Below, in pieces: positions 1 to 10,944 of a DNA stretch of 64,000 bases. Made by a program: the position numbers and the translations under genes. The notes below the pieces were generated by a model. It worked only from the letters and a program-made list of their open reading frames with translations, made no database searches and was not told the origin of the DNA. This stretch comes from Helianthus annuus (lineage: Eukaryota; Streptophyta; Magnoliopsida; Asterales; Asteraceae): assembly GCF_002127325.2 (NCBI RefSeq), contig NC_035448.2, forward strand, positions 6,534,915 through 6,598,914, written 5' to 3'. The stretch's first letter is position 1. Every line of letters starts with the position of its first letter.

Positions 1-1106
1 ATCACGGATGGATGGTCAAACGTTTTTACGGATCTTGGAATGGAAGAGACAGATTTTATTTTTTTGAGGTCGTTGTTGATAACACAATTGATATCTACCA
101 TTTCAAGATTGACCGTGATTTCGATGTGAAAGATAAGTTTTATCATATAATGATGTTTCCAGAAGCGAAAAATCTGGTAACTTTTCAAATATATGATTGG
201 CTATGTTATGTTTATTATATACTTTTGTAGTTTATGTTTCAATTATTTGAGATATTTTTTAATTGTTTGCAGTGGTTGCCAAAAAAATTCATGGAACATA
301 ATTTCAATGACGACCTTCTAGAAAATATTGTCACGATTCGTTATAGTCCTACTCAAGAAAGGACTGTAAGGATTAAAAAGTTGTGGAATATTCATTACTA
401 CATCCTCGACTTCTCACAGATTTCAACTGATTTGTCTTTGGTCAAGTGGGATTTTCTTGTGTTTCATAGAGTTGAAACTTACACATTTAATCTCATAGTT
501 TTCCGTCTACACGATGATGGGTCGTTAGTTGCTGAATTCCAGTGCCTGAACAACAACCTATACCTGAACCAGAATATGAAGCAGAAAATGATATGGAAGA
601 GGGAATTCAACATGGCATGGCTGAGGATCACTTTCCGCTTGAAGATGTTAATGTTGACACTCAAGTATCTGATGATGAAGACCTGCCCTTTCACGGGAAC
701 CCGCCTCTACCCGTTGACGATGTGTATGAGATTGAGTGGGTCCTTACTTACCGATTTGTAAGTCAGTCGTAATCTAACATAAGTTGATTTTACTGATTAT
801 TTTTAATTGTGAATATTGTCAGTTAGATTGTCACTTATACGTATTTTTTTAAATGTGATGTAGCGTTTCCCACAAGGTTTTGTTGAGAATGTGCCGTTAC
901 TTGATGTTCAAGCGATGACCGTTCAGACTATGAATGGTGTTTCTATAGTTTTGGAAATGCGTTCCGAGCGTGCACATGGAGGACCAAGGTATGCTTTTAG
1001 AGGCTGTGAGAGATTTATGCGTGAAGTTGGTTTGGTTAGTGGTCGTGTGTATTTGCTGCGTTATGAAAGGAACACTGGAGTTTTGGTTATTTCGGAGGTC
1101 ATATAA
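1..1106 (+). pseudogene. B3-domain (REM-type) DNA-binding protein, 3' part, frameshifted
   Basis: Three stretches resemble plant B3 DNA-binding domains. The first, at the left edge, reads DGWSNVFTDLGMEETDF and then continues only in another frame (DNTIDIYHFKI), implying a 1-nt indel near base 63. After a short intron ending at about 272, a second B3 domain runs from LPKKFMEHNF to about 535. A further frame change near 538 leads into an acidic linker (PEPEYEAENDMEE). After an intron of about 90 bp, a third B3 domain runs from about 864 (RFPQGFVENVPLLD) to the stop at 1104-1106. REM-family proteins often carry several B3 domains in this way and are presumed nuclear DNA-binding proteins. The 5' end lies outside the window. 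Two frame breaks favour a pseudogene or captured copy, though an unrecognised intron could explain one of them. A Helitron 3' end lies 220 bp downstream. Confidence 0.7.
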
Positions 1107-1297
1107 CCATTTTTTCAAAACCTACCGATAAAACATCAAATATTGTTTATAAGGAAGTGTTTAACAAATTGTGAACTTTGTCTTCTTTGTTTGTTTTCAA
1201 TTATGTGTAATGTTGATAAAGATGTTTGTAGTTCAACGTTTATTTAATTAAGATGTTTATTTAGATGGTGTTGAATAATATTAATTATTGTTGGTCC

Positions 1298-1327
1298 ACC
1301 CGTGTAACACACGGGTACTTAGACTAG
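1298..1327 (+). mobile_element. Helitron 3' terminus (hairpin plus CTAG)
   Basis: A 7-bp perfect stem, ACCCGTG (1298-1304) with CACGGGT (1310-1316), is followed 7 bp later by CTAG at 1324-1327 and then T. A short GC-rich hairpin 6-12 nt before CTRR, inserted before T, is the standard Helitron 3' end. The 5' end (TC...) is not seen and would lie left of the window or in the first kilobase. If it lies left of base 1, the broken B3 gene upstream would be cargo. Confidence 0.6.
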
Positions 1328-2845
1328 TAATTGTTATATAATGAAAAAATATAAGTTTTCAAATAAATATAGAAATAATTATTATTAACAACATTAACTA
1401 AAATAGTTTCCTGCACTATTTGCATTTTTTTATATATTATCTAAAATCAGATGTTTTAAACAGGTCATTGTTAACTAGAACAAGTTGGTTTTTAATATAT
1501 ATGTGTATATATATAATTGCTTAAAAAACAAGCATAATTGTTTGGTTCGTACACGGATTCCCTGCCGCAACGCACAGTGGGGAAATCCTAATTGTTCTAT
1601 AAAAATGATCATCTCATAAATTCATTTAGATTATTAAAATTGATGTCTTATAAAAGTGGTTTAGGTTTTGGTTTGACAACTGCGCCTAGGGTTTTACTGT
1701 TGTCGGCGATAGCGATGGGGTGCGGTGGTGGTGGCTGATGGTTGGCGTTGGTAGTGGCATGTATGATAGAGAAGAGGTAGAGGTGTGAGAAAAAAGGTAT
1801 TGGCAATTTGTTTTGTTTAATAAATTGGATTGTTTTAATTCAAATGGTAGTTTGGTCATTTCAGATTTCAGTGAGGGTAGTTGTTCATTTTACATAACTT
1901 AACTGGAAAGTTTAACGGCGTTAGCTATTAAGGATCATCAATCTTATGCAATTCAACCATAGGGAACGCCTAATTAATAAGTTTATAACCATTATGATCA
2001 ATTGTTTAATTATTAAAACCATGAGAAGCAAATATGCAATATCTGCAAAGCATATGGACCAATCGTGTAATTAACTCTATTACTTATAACTAAAATCAAA
2101 GGTTTCTTTCTATGCTATTGCTCCATGACTGGTAGCACAATTTTATTTTACATTTTTATTGCTTTACTATTATAATTATTTTTTAGCATATTTTATTTTT
2201 CGCTTATAATTTTAAGATAGGATTTTTATAATATACCGGTTTATAAAAATTTGAATATACCATTTTATATTTTTCAGTTAATGCAAAACATGTATCGATA
2301 TCCTCTTAGACATATTCTTTTGGTTGTTATACCGAGTGTTGGTACTGTAACGAGCCAAACCGATACAGACCAAAAGCGCGTTGCGGAGCACGGGGAACCC
2401 CACTAGATAATTACTAAAAGTAAGACCAAACATGTATAGACAACTCTATGCTTATTATCTTAACTAAAGAACAAGATCATTCAACGTTTGGACCACCATA
2501 TTAAGATTCGATCATTTAATTTGTTTTTTACTATACGAACTTCTATTGCCATACACATCATAAGATTTGATTGTTTAAATTAACATTAAACAACACTATT
2601 GTCCAACAAATCAAGACATGATTGTTTAAATTAACATTAAACAACACTATCGTCCAACAAATCAAGCCATAAAAAAATAGGAATGATTAGAACTATGGGA
2701 CCTAGTCCTGCATGAGATTTAATTAATTCAAGCAGTCTTAACATTTCCTGTTTGTAGTTATCCACTATGAGAGGCATAGATAGATTGATATATACACACA
2801 CACACACTCCAATAATCCTGCTATAGAGAGAGATCTAGTGAAAAA
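1328..2845. other. Intergenic, AT-rich; upstream region of the dioxygenase gene
   Basis: I see no coding region here. The stretch contains a weak Helitron-like string (CCGCAACGCACAGTGGGG near 1564), a 51-bp tandem duplication and an AC microsatellite at about 2794-2807, just 40 bp before the dioxygenase ATG. No clear TATA box could be assigned. Confidence 0.5.
2568..2669. repeat. Tandem duplication, two copies of a 51-bp unit
   Basis: Bases 2568-2618 and 2619-2669 are near-identical (TGATTGTTTAAATTAACATT...). They differ at about two positions. They lie about 180 bp upstream of the dioxygenase start codon, in its probable promoter. Confidence 0.85.
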
Positions 2846-4838
2846 ATGGGTTCCTCAACACAACCCAAGCTTCCAGTTATTGATTTATCTTCAAAAAGTT
2901 TAAACTTGAATTCAAGTTCTTGGGTTACAAAGTGCGATGAGGTTACACGTGCACTTGAAGAATACGGGTGTTTCATAGCCTTGTATGATGGAGTGTCTAG
3001 CGAACTTCGTGATGCAACTTTCCTTGCATCGCAAGAATTATTCAATCTTCCTACTGAAGTGAAAGCTTTAAACATCACAAAGACACCATATAATGGTTAC
3101 ATTGGGCAACAACCCATGGTTCCTCTTTATGAGAGCTTAGGCATTGAAGATGTGAATACTAAAGAAGGAGCTGAAAGTTTCACAAAACTCATGTGGCCAT
3201 CTGGAAATCAGAGTTTCTCGTACGGTTTTATACATATTATCATTTTATCGCTGTTTTAAGTGACCTCGGGCATGTTTTTTGATTGATAATCAACATAAAA
3301 TTATGATTTGTTTGTTTTCATTTGTTTCAGTGAAAGTGTGGTGATGTACTCGAAGGCTGTAGTAGAACTAGACAAGATAGTGATGAAAATGATAGTAAAG
3401 AGTTATGGAATAGAGGAAAACTATGAATCGATCCGTGGTTCGACAACTTATCTTCTTAAACCCACAAAATACCTTCGCGCTCAAGGCGATGAGAAAATGC
3501 TGGGACTTCGTGAACACACTGATAAAAGCTTCATGACTTATCTTCATCAAGATGAAGTAAATGGCCTGGAGATAAAGACTAAAGATGGAGAGTGGATTGA
3601 AGTTGATTATACATCCTCATCTTTTGTAGTCATGGCAGGAGATGCTTTCATGGTAATTTTTACTTTATAGCATGGTTATAGAAGTCGCTAGATGCCCCAG
3701 GTCTGTCGAGGTCTGTCGACTGGGGAGTTGCGAGTATTCGGCATAAGTGAAGAGTACTCGGACATGTTATATTATAAGGAAATTATATATATATGTCAAA
3801 TATTATAGGTTTACTAATATTGTTAATAAATAACTTGAATATCAATATAAATTAGAAAATAGATATTCAATATCCCCCACCCTAGCTCAGTTGGTCAGTT
3901 GGGTTGGTGTTCTCCTTGGAGACGCCGATTCGACTAACGGCTGTAGCAAAAGGTGCGGGACGTCCCAATGATGGATCGTTTCCTACCGAGGCATGGTTCG
4001 ATCCGGAGGGCAACCCGGTTTTACCCAGCTGTTACCCCAGCGAGGTTCTCGTGTGGGGGCAGTATGGTTTCCGGGCAAAGGTCAGCTTGCGTGGCGACCG
4101 GGGCCCGATAGAACATCGCGTCCGGAGGCGGGGCTGACAGGGGATTGTCTCTGACAATAACCCGGTGACCACTAGGTCCTGTACATAGAAAGTCACTCTT
4201 CAAAAAAAAAAAGAAAGAAAATAGATGTTCAAATAGTAAAGTATTTCAAAATTTGATATTCACTATTTGAAAAATTATATTCATTATTCTTACCTATGAT
4301 AGACATCGGAATTGTGTTTTATTTTAATTTTTTAAGTCGGATTCCGAGTAATTAGGCGGATTTGAAGAAAATTGGCTCGGCAACCTACCTTGTAGCGATT
4401 ACTCGGCCTTCTAGACCTGGTTTTACAACATTGCTTTACAGTAACCAATGTTGTTAAAACATCACTGCCCGGCTAGTCAAGCCATGAACCGGACCCCTCA
4501 CTAGTTTAGTTCACAAGGGTTGAACCACTATTGCTTAGACCGGCAGGGTTTTTTATGAACCGGCAACTTATGGAGTTTTATTTCTTTATCAGGCATGGAC
4601 AAATGGAAGAATTGAATCGCCAACTCATAGGGTGATGATGACCGCGGACAAAGACAGATACGTACTGGGACTATTTGCATCTATCAGGGATCACATCATA
4701 GAGGTACCGCAACAACTCGTTGACGAAAACCACCCGCTACAGTTTCGTCCATTTGATAATTACAAGTATATGCAATTCTATTATACTGAAGAAGGGGTTA
4801 AAGCGGAGTGCGCCATCAGAACCTACTGTGGAGTTTGA
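2846..4838 (+). CDS. 2-oxoglutarate/Fe(II)-dependent dioxygenase, AOP-like
   Basis: Three exons with GT-AG junctions that keep the frame: 2846-3219, 3331-3652 and 4593-4838, giving 313 aa, the usual length for the AOP group. Residues 9-110 form the N-terminal DIOX_N region (KLPVIDLSS, EEYGCFIALYDGV). The catalytic jelly-roll has the iron ligands His187 and Asp189 (in REHTDKS) and His244 (in SPTHRVMM). The 2-oxoglutarate-binding Arg is Arg254 (DRYVLGLF), where the usual RxS serine is replaced by Val. The protein is probably soluble and cytosolic, and oxidises a small metabolite using 2-oxoglutarate and O2. AOP relatives act in glucosinolate side-chain chemistry in Brassicaceae, but outside that family the substrate is generally unknown, so no substrate is assigned. 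The frame is intact. Intron 2 (940 bp) carries a SINE. The start is the first in-frame ATG with a normal N-terminus. Confidence 0.9.
3854..4232 (+). mobile_element. tRNA-derived SINE in intron 2 of the dioxygenase gene
   Basis: A 17-bp target duplication, AGAAAATAGAT(A/G)TTCAA, flanks the element at 3854-3870 and 4216-4232 with one mismatch. The body (3871-4215) starts with a tRNA-like A box (TAGCTCAGTTGGT, about 3883) and has a B box (GGTTCGATCC, about 3995). It is GC-rich against an AT-rich intron and ends in an A-rich tail (4202-4215). These are the hallmarks of a Pol III SINE moved by target-primed reverse transcription. A second copy of the same family lies on the minus strand near 10.4-10.6 kb. 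Confidence 0.88.
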
Positions 4839-4990
4839 AGCACCATTGTTTGTTCATATTTATGTGTGCTTGTTTCTTGTTTCCCTTTGTTGAAGTATTA
4901 ATCATGTATGAATGCATAAAATTTGTGTGCCTCAAAAGTTTAATATATGCTATAATAAAGTCAACAGATGCATATCTAAAAAACCAAAAG

Positions 4991-5328
4991 AGTAAAATGT
5001 CATTCTCGTCTCTAACGTTTGGCCAGTTCTGCGACTTTCTCCAAATGTTTGTTTTTCCGCATCTAGATCCAAAAGGTTTGAAATTTTGCCATTCATCCAG
5101 CTCATTAACTCCATCTATTTTTCTCCGTTAAGTCAGGGGTATTTTCGTCTTTTTTGTTAACTTAACGGAAATACCCATCACTTAACGGAGAAAAATGGAT
5201 GGAGTTAACGAGCTGTGGATGAAAATGGTAGATATCAAACCTTTTGGACCCAGATGCGGAAAAACAAACCTTTGGACGAAAGTGGCAAAACTGGTCAAAC
5301 CTCAGGGACGAATATGGCATTTTACTCG
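4991..5328. mobile_element. Foldback MITE (Mutator-type, 9-bp TSD)
   Basis: The two halves are inverted copies. Left starts AGTAAAATGTCATTCTCGTC; right ends GGGACGAATATGGCATTTTA. The centre meets at TTAACGGA/TCCGTTAA (about 5126-5185). Flanks are AACCAAAAG (4982-4990) and AACCAAAAA (5329-5337), a 9-bp duplication with one mismatch. It has no coding capacity. It lies between the convergent 3' ends of the dioxygenase and aminotransferase genes. Confidence 0.75.
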
Positions 5329-5453
5329 AACCAAAAAATAAAATAAAGAGACCTTCAGTTTCAGCAGAAACTTTCCATTTATTGTATAAATTCAACCTGT
5401 AAACTTTTTTGTATCTCTTAAATTATATTGAACAACAACACTAGAGATCAAAG

Positions 5454-6848
5454 TCAAATCATTCCATCTTTGACCAATTCTTCCAACCCTCTTTTCAACC
5501 TCTCCGATGCAAGCCGGCAATCATTCTCCATCAGACCACCAAACGATACCCGAACGTGACCCGGGCCCCCACACGAGCTGCCTGGGATTAGAACCACACC
5601 GTGCTTGTTAGCGAGCCAACGGACCACCTTAAAATCATCAACAAACTTCTCTGGTAACTTGGCCCACAAGTAAATGGCCCCTTCTCCGCCTTTGACCGCA
5701 CCCTTCCCTAATGGTGATAATGCATTGGCAAGAAGTTGGCGGTTTTTGACCAGATCTTTGACCTGATCCGTGACCCATTGTGAACCCACTTCCATCGAGT
5801 GAAGGGCTAGTCGTTGTGAGATTAGCGGAGCACATATGGGTATGTTGTCTTGGATTTTAAGGAGTTGTTGTGCAAGATCTTTAACTTCGGACGGAAATGC
5901 TATCTGAGATTGCACATGTCTAAGCAACTAAGTATTATGCTATAAAACTGATATCTTTGATCAGGTAGAGGATCCTGTACATTAATCCAGAAGTATAAGA
6001 AGTGTGAGAAGTGTATTATAACACTACATATAACACTATATAACACCATATAAACACCGTATAACACTATGTAACACCATATAACACCATATAACACTAT
6101 GTAACACTATATAATACTATATAACAATATATAACACTATATTTTGTCTGATAGCATGTCTATGATAGATGTATAGTGTTATATATTGTTATACAGTGTT
6201 ATATAGTGTTACATAGTGTTATATGGTGTTATATGGTGTTACATAGTGTGTTATACGGTGTTTATATGGTGTTATATAGTGTTATATATAGTGTTATAAA
6301 CTTATAATACACTTCTCACACTTCTGAATTAATGTACACTATCCCTACCCTCTTTGATCATAAGCAGATATTATCATGTCACGCTAGACGATACTTACAT
6401 ATCCGACTCGCCAACCCATCATCCCATAAGCTTTAGAGAAGGAAAAAATGTTGAGAATGTGATTTCCCTCTATGCAAGAGTGCTTCAAACCATCATACAT
6501 AAAATACCTGTTCACTCTAATAATTAAATTCCAACAAAAATAAAATGAAGTAGAGGAGGCAATATCAAACATATATATGAACTTGGTCGGTCAACACGGG
6601 TCAAATTTTATTAGCAAAATGTCGAAAGCGTAATTTTAAAATTTAACTAAAAAGGAAACGGCTTAAATGGTTTGAAGTCGATTATTTTGTGTGTGATTGT
6701 TAACCTCAAATATATTCTTGGACATATAAAATCACTTACTCGTATGTGTTATCTACAACAAGCCAACATCCAGCATTTTCGCAGATATCTGATATTTTCT
6801 AGCAAAACAAAACAACGATTTAAATAGCATTAGATACATCATGGCATG

Positions 6849-6905
<57 letters not shown>

Positions 6906-7580
6906 TGCGCACCTTCAGAAGGGGTTCGGGGATGTAAGTTCCAGATGGGTTCCCGGGATTAACAATTGTAATAAACTTTGGTGTAGGTTTGGTTTCCCGC
7001 AAAGTTTTTTCTAGCCAATCTAAAGTTTCATAAATTTGGGAATAAATAAAGACATGCACAAATCCAGATATACAACATAACAAAAAGCGAAATACACTCG
7101 GGGTGGCAACTTTCGACTCATGTACTTATGGGTAAAAAATGTTGGCTAAAAACGAAATGGATCAAAATTCGCCTAAAGTGTATTGTTAACGCCAATTAGA
7201 AAAAATATAGATTATTATTGTAACTCCTAAGAAACCTACAAAAACAATATTATAAAGCTTTAACCTGCATCCGGATGAAGCGTAGTTGGATCGCCAGGAC
7301 CCACAAGAATATTGGTAACACCTGTCATCTGTAACGACATGTACGAGTTGAAGTAGTATGGTGCGAACATAACAACCGAATCCCCAGCATCGCACAGTGC
7401 AAGAACAATGTTCACAAATGCCTACCAACAATAAAGGTATAAGAAAGGTTGAGAATGTCCTACAACTTTTTTACACATTAACTAACATCAAATAAGCCCA
7501 TAAATACCTGATTTGCCCCTGCAGTTACCATCACTGAAGATTTGCATAACTTATTTTCTTCAAGCAACTGCAGATATATA

Positions 7581-7655
<75 letters not shown>

Positions 7656-9983
7656 CCATTGAGATGTTATATTCATATAAAGGGGATTATGCTATAATTC
7701 ATGTAGTTTAAAGTTTGACCTTTTTAGTCAATGCTTCCCTGAGCTCAGGAAGACCTTCATCCGCACCATAACGACTAATTGAAGGCTCCCACACAAGTTC
7801 TTGCACCTTCTCTAAGGCTTCTTTAGGTGGTTGCCAGTACACAATACCCTGTGTTTTCGAGAAAACAGATTGCAAATAGTCGGATAAATATTTTTACAAA
7901 AATATCAGCTGTGGAAACAACAATCCTTGCAACGCGGAGTTCTAATTTGAACGAAATCAGCTTGAATTATAATACAAGTGTTTGAATTGTATGCTTTTCT
8001 TGAAAGAGGTAACTGTCATTTTCGTCAGGGGAGGAGCTTAGAGGAGGCCGGACCGGGCCTCGGCCCGTACGGTTTTTTCGCCCAATAGTGTTAAATTTCA
8101 GATTTTCGAGAATTTTTTTAAATGTGTATTGGTTCGGCCCAGGCTGATTTTATCTCCAAAAAACATTGGGCCCGCTCTAATTTTTAGGTCAAGATCCGCC
8201 ACTGATTTTCGTTCCTGTGGTTTGGTGGAAAATGGCACTTCGGTCCAAAAAAAAAGTTTGTGCCAGTTCCGTCCTTAACATTTTTTAAAATTTTTTAAAC
8301 GTGCGACTTCAGTCCAAAAAGATAACGCCTTGCGCCAATTCCGTCCTCAACGTTTTTAACGAGCGTTATCTTTTTGGACTGAAGTGGCACGTTTCAAAAA
8401 TGTTGAGGACGAAACTGGCACAAATTCTTTTTTTTTGGACTGAAGTGGCATTCTCCACCAAACCATAGGGACGAAAATGGCAGTTAACTCTTCTTGAAAA
8501 TTGCCAGTAGACAACACACTGTATTTTCAAGAAAACTGATTGCAAAAAAGAAAAAAACATATTTATCATTTTTATTTTACCTTTTTATTAATATTTCAAA
8601 AAAGAAAACAAAAAATCCTGGCAAATGAGCTTCAATTTGAATTTAAGTTTGTGGATTTTAGGTTTCAAGACATTAATATTTTAAAACTTTTATTCAATTC
8701 TTCAAGAAACATAGCATTGACTAAAAAGGTTTAATATATTTTTGGCAAATTGGATTTAAATAACCTTAGCTTTCTCAATTTGGCCGATAATAATCCCAAC
8801 TCTGTTATTGGCCGATGATAATCCGAACTGGTTCACTTTTGGCCGATAATAGTCTGCGTTAAATATAGCTTAACTTGGCCAATAATAATCCCAACTCAGT
8901 TATTGGCCGATAATAATCCGAACTGGTCCACTTTTGGCCAATAATAGTCTGCGTTAAATATAGCTTAACGGAGTTAAGTTTTTCTCCGAATTACAAACTG
9001 ATGTTTTAGGGCTTTTGATTAGAGCGAGGATACGAGTTGACTGATGTAAAATTTACCTCGAAATACTGCCCCAAACGACGAAAACGGTGCTTCAATTCGG
9101 GTGTTTAAACTTCCAATTAACAAAAATCAAGCCGTATGAAGCATCGTTTCGAGGTAAGTTTTACATAAATCGACTCGTATCCTCGTTTTGATCAAAATCC
9201 ATAAAACATCAGTTTTTAACGGCGGACTATTATCGGCCAAAAGTGGACCAGTTCGGATTACTATCGGCCAATAACTGAGTTGGGATTATTATCAGCCAAA
9301 TTGATAAAGCTGGGATTATTTAAATCCAATTTGCCTATATTTTTTGTAAATTTTATAAATTGGGTTTATAGCTTTCTTAAAACTGAACACCAATAATATG
9401 TGTAAAAATAATACAGTAGAAACACGGTGGAAAACCCATTGTAAAATAGTCACATATATCCTTTATTTTTCTAAAATGTTCCAACTGTTGGAAACAACAA
9501 TGCCGGCCACATAAGAGTTTTAATTTGAACCAAATAATCTTCAAACACTAACTTTGCTAGGCTTTAAAAAGCGAGAAGCGCACAAAAACTACAAGGTTTA
9601 AGACCGAGACGCAAAGCCCCAAGCGCACTACTTTTCGTACCCGATACCCAAATAATTTAATACTTAAAAAATTAAGCAACATCAAAAAAGGGAAAAACAA
9701 GAACCTGAGCTAGGGATATAGCACCCTTGACACCTCTAAGCAATTCTTGAATCTGCAAACACAATTATAAAAACACAAACTTTCACACATAAAACAAGAA
9801 ACACAACAAACCCAGATCAAAACAACCTTAAAAAGTTAAAACAAAACACTCAAATCACCAAAATAAAGAAAACCCAGTTGGGATCACAACAAAAATTAGT
9901 GCTACAAAACTAAAATAAACCTGAACCATAACAGGTGATTCAGTATTCACAGCCCTCTTTGATAAAATTCCTTTAGAACCCAT
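5454..9983 (-). CDS. VAS1: Aromatic aminotransferase, VAS1/ISS1 type
   Basis: Nine exons on the minus strand join in frame: 9983-9921, 9752-9705, 7848-7720, 7567-7508, 7421-7265, 7019-6913, 6798-6740, 6507-6399 and 5903-5454. The product is 393 aa, matching the length of the Arabidopsis VAS1/ISS1 family. It is a fold-type I PLP enzyme. NPGNPSGT (residues 173-180) binds the cofactor and ligand, the Schiff-base lysine is Lys233 in FSFSKAYGMMGWR, and the C-terminal HVRVSFGG contains the substrate carboxylate-binding Arg. VAS1 uses methionine as amino donor and indole-3-pyruvate as acceptor, lowering auxin and ethylene precursor pools in the cytosol. All splice sites are GT-AG and no frame breaks are seen, so the gene looks functional despite introns swollen by MITEs (intron 2 is 1.86 kb). 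Neighbouring genes show no link to its role. Confidence 0.92.
5964..6350. mobile_element. Foldback MITE with ATAACACTAT-type internal repeats (aminotransferase intron 8)
   Basis: A long imperfect palindrome. The left arm reads GTACATTAATCCAGAAGT then AGTGTGAGAAGTGTATTATA. The right arm is its complement (about 6290-6340). Both arms are followed inward by many copies of ATAACACYAT. The element is flanked by a perfect 10-bp direct repeat, TCTTTGATCA, at 5954-5963 and 6351-6360. This suggests a Mutator-like non-autonomous element. It has no coding capacity. Confidence 0.8.
6851..6905. repeat. Compound microsatellite (AC)n(AT)n(AG)n in intron 6
   Basis: Consecutive runs of AC, AT and AG dinucleotides lie 8 bp from the splice donor of exon 6. 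The run could vary in length between individuals. Confidence 0.9.
7572..7651. repeat. AT microsatellite in intron 3 of the aminotransferase gene
   Basis: About 80 bp of nearly pure (TA)n, starting within 10 bp of the acceptor of exon 4. It is a simple repeat with hairpin potential. Confidence 0.9.
8006..8490. mobile_element. Foldback MITE, Mutator-type, in intron 2, split by a hAT MITE
   Basis: Left end GAGGTAACTGTCATTTTCGT, right end ACGAAAATGGCAGTTAACTC (inverted). The interior is a near-complete palindrome (CACTTCAGTCCAAAAAGATAACG... both ways). It is flanked by the perfect 9-bp duplication TTCTTGAAA at 7997-8005 and 8491-8499. The left arm is interrupted by a separate hAT element at 8026-8204. 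Confidence 0.88.
8026..8204. mobile_element. Short hAT-type MITE nested in the foldback element
   Basis: It is 179 bp, starting CAGGGGAGGAGC and ending GATCCGCCACTG (inverted CAGTGGCGGATC). An exact 8-bp duplication, ATTTTCGT, lies at 8018-8025 and 8205-8212. The 8-bp duplication and CAG(G/T)G termini are typical of hAT transposons. Removing it restores the host element's arm (TCATTTTCGTTCCTGTGG). Confidence 0.88.
8500..8550. repeat. Diverged copy of the exon-3 5' border within intron 2
   Basis: Bases about 8500-8548 (TTGCCAGTAGACAACACACT...) resemble 7831-7877 (TTGCCAGTACACAATACCCT...), which spans the first codons of exon 3 and its acceptor on the minus strand. This is a partial duplication of an exon edge. 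It lacks the rest of the exon and is unlikely to be used. Confidence 0.6.
8744..9335. mobile_element. Foldback MITE with long inverted arms (Mutator-type)
   Basis: Starts GGCAAATTGGATTTAAATAA and ends with the exact inverse. A perfect 9-bp duplication, TATATTTTT, lies at 8735-8743 and 9336-9344. The left arm contains an internal tandem duplication (TTGGCC(G/A)ATAATAATCCCAA at about 8780 and 8876). The right arm has one copy. The central part (about 8990-9220) is a weaker inverted repeat (ACGAGTTGACTGATGTAAAA / TTTTACATAAATCGACTCGT). It has no coding capacity. Confidence 0.88.
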
Positions 9984-10367
9984 ATTTTTTTTTTACTCAG
10001 AAACCCCTAATTTTCATCCGCTTAAATGATGATAAGTTAACTACTACTACAAGTTATTAAGCGAAAAGGTGGATAGAGAATGCCAAAAAGATGAAGAATT
10101 GTATGTATTTGAAGGAATTGACATAATGCAGAAGAATACAAAAGGGGGTTTTGTTTTGTTTTCTCTTTTTTAAGAAAAGAAAAATGTGCAGAAAAGAAAA
10201 GGTTGAAGTGAATTAAATTGCGATTGCAGAAAACAGAGTGTCACTGTGTCAGTGACTGACGATGGAATCTCCCACAATTCCAGTGATGATAGTCATTTAT
10301 TTTTTATTTTTTAAATTTTTTTTTTTAACGGTGTACGATTAGGATGTCGCTAACCGAGTTAACAGTT
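9984..10367. other. 5' flank of the aminotransferase gene
   Basis: This is the leader and presumed promoter of the minus-strand aminotransferase. It contains long T/A runs (10146-10170, 10301-10325) and no confident TATA box. Confidence 0.4.
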
Positions 10368-10640
10368 AGTTTTTTTTTTTTTGAACGGTGACTTTCTTTT
10401 TGAGTGACCCAATGTCACACCGGCTAAACGGCGACCCTAGCCAAGATCTGCGCAGACTACGTTGTCTTAACTGGGCTCGCGTTGGGTTGGTCAGACTTGG
10501 TTACGACGTTCCCCCGGAAACCGTACTGCCTCCACACGAGATGTCTCGCTAAAGTAACAGCCGGATGAAAACCGGGGTGCGGCTCAGGATCGAACCCCCC
10601 TGGGTGGGTTTGTCACCATCATTACCCAATATGACACAAA
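10368..10640 (-). mobile_element. SINE, minus strand, same family as the 3.9-kb copy
   Basis: Read on the minus strand it contains the B box GGTTCGATCCTG, then GCACCCCGGTTTTCATCCGG and GGCAGTACGGTTTCCGGG. These match the order and sequence of the SINE at 3871-4215. The T run at 10368-10381 is the A-rich tail in this orientation. The 5' (A-box) end is diverged or truncated. It lies upstream of the aminotransferase gene. Confidence 0.75.
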
Positions 10641-10944
10641 TGGGTTAGTAGTTAGTAGTATTACCAAGTTCGTATTAGAATTAAAATTCAATAAATTCAC
10701 ATGGATATAATCTTACTTAGACAAGGTAAGAGTTATCAGAAAATTCATTTTTAACGAGAAAACTAAAAAAACTTCACTCAAATGGTGATCGCAATGAAAA
10801 ATTGTTTGCAATTCGCAATAGACATATATAAAATTCATTGTTAATGAGAAAACTAAAAGGCTTCACTCAAAACACGTTGTGGGTTGCAATGAAAAAGTGT
10901 TTGCAATCCGGCAATAGGCATGTGTAGTGTTGCATATATGCAAT

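Noticed and set aside
2395..2410. Possible second Helitron end (GCACGGGGAACCCCACTAGAT)
   Set aside because: CTAG is followed by A rather than T and no clear hairpin lies at the right distance.
3664..4440. hAT or other element around the SINE in dioxygenase intron 2 (CTAGATGCCCCAGG... / ...CGGCCTTCTAGACC)
   Set aside because: The inverted similarity is short and ends could not be defined.
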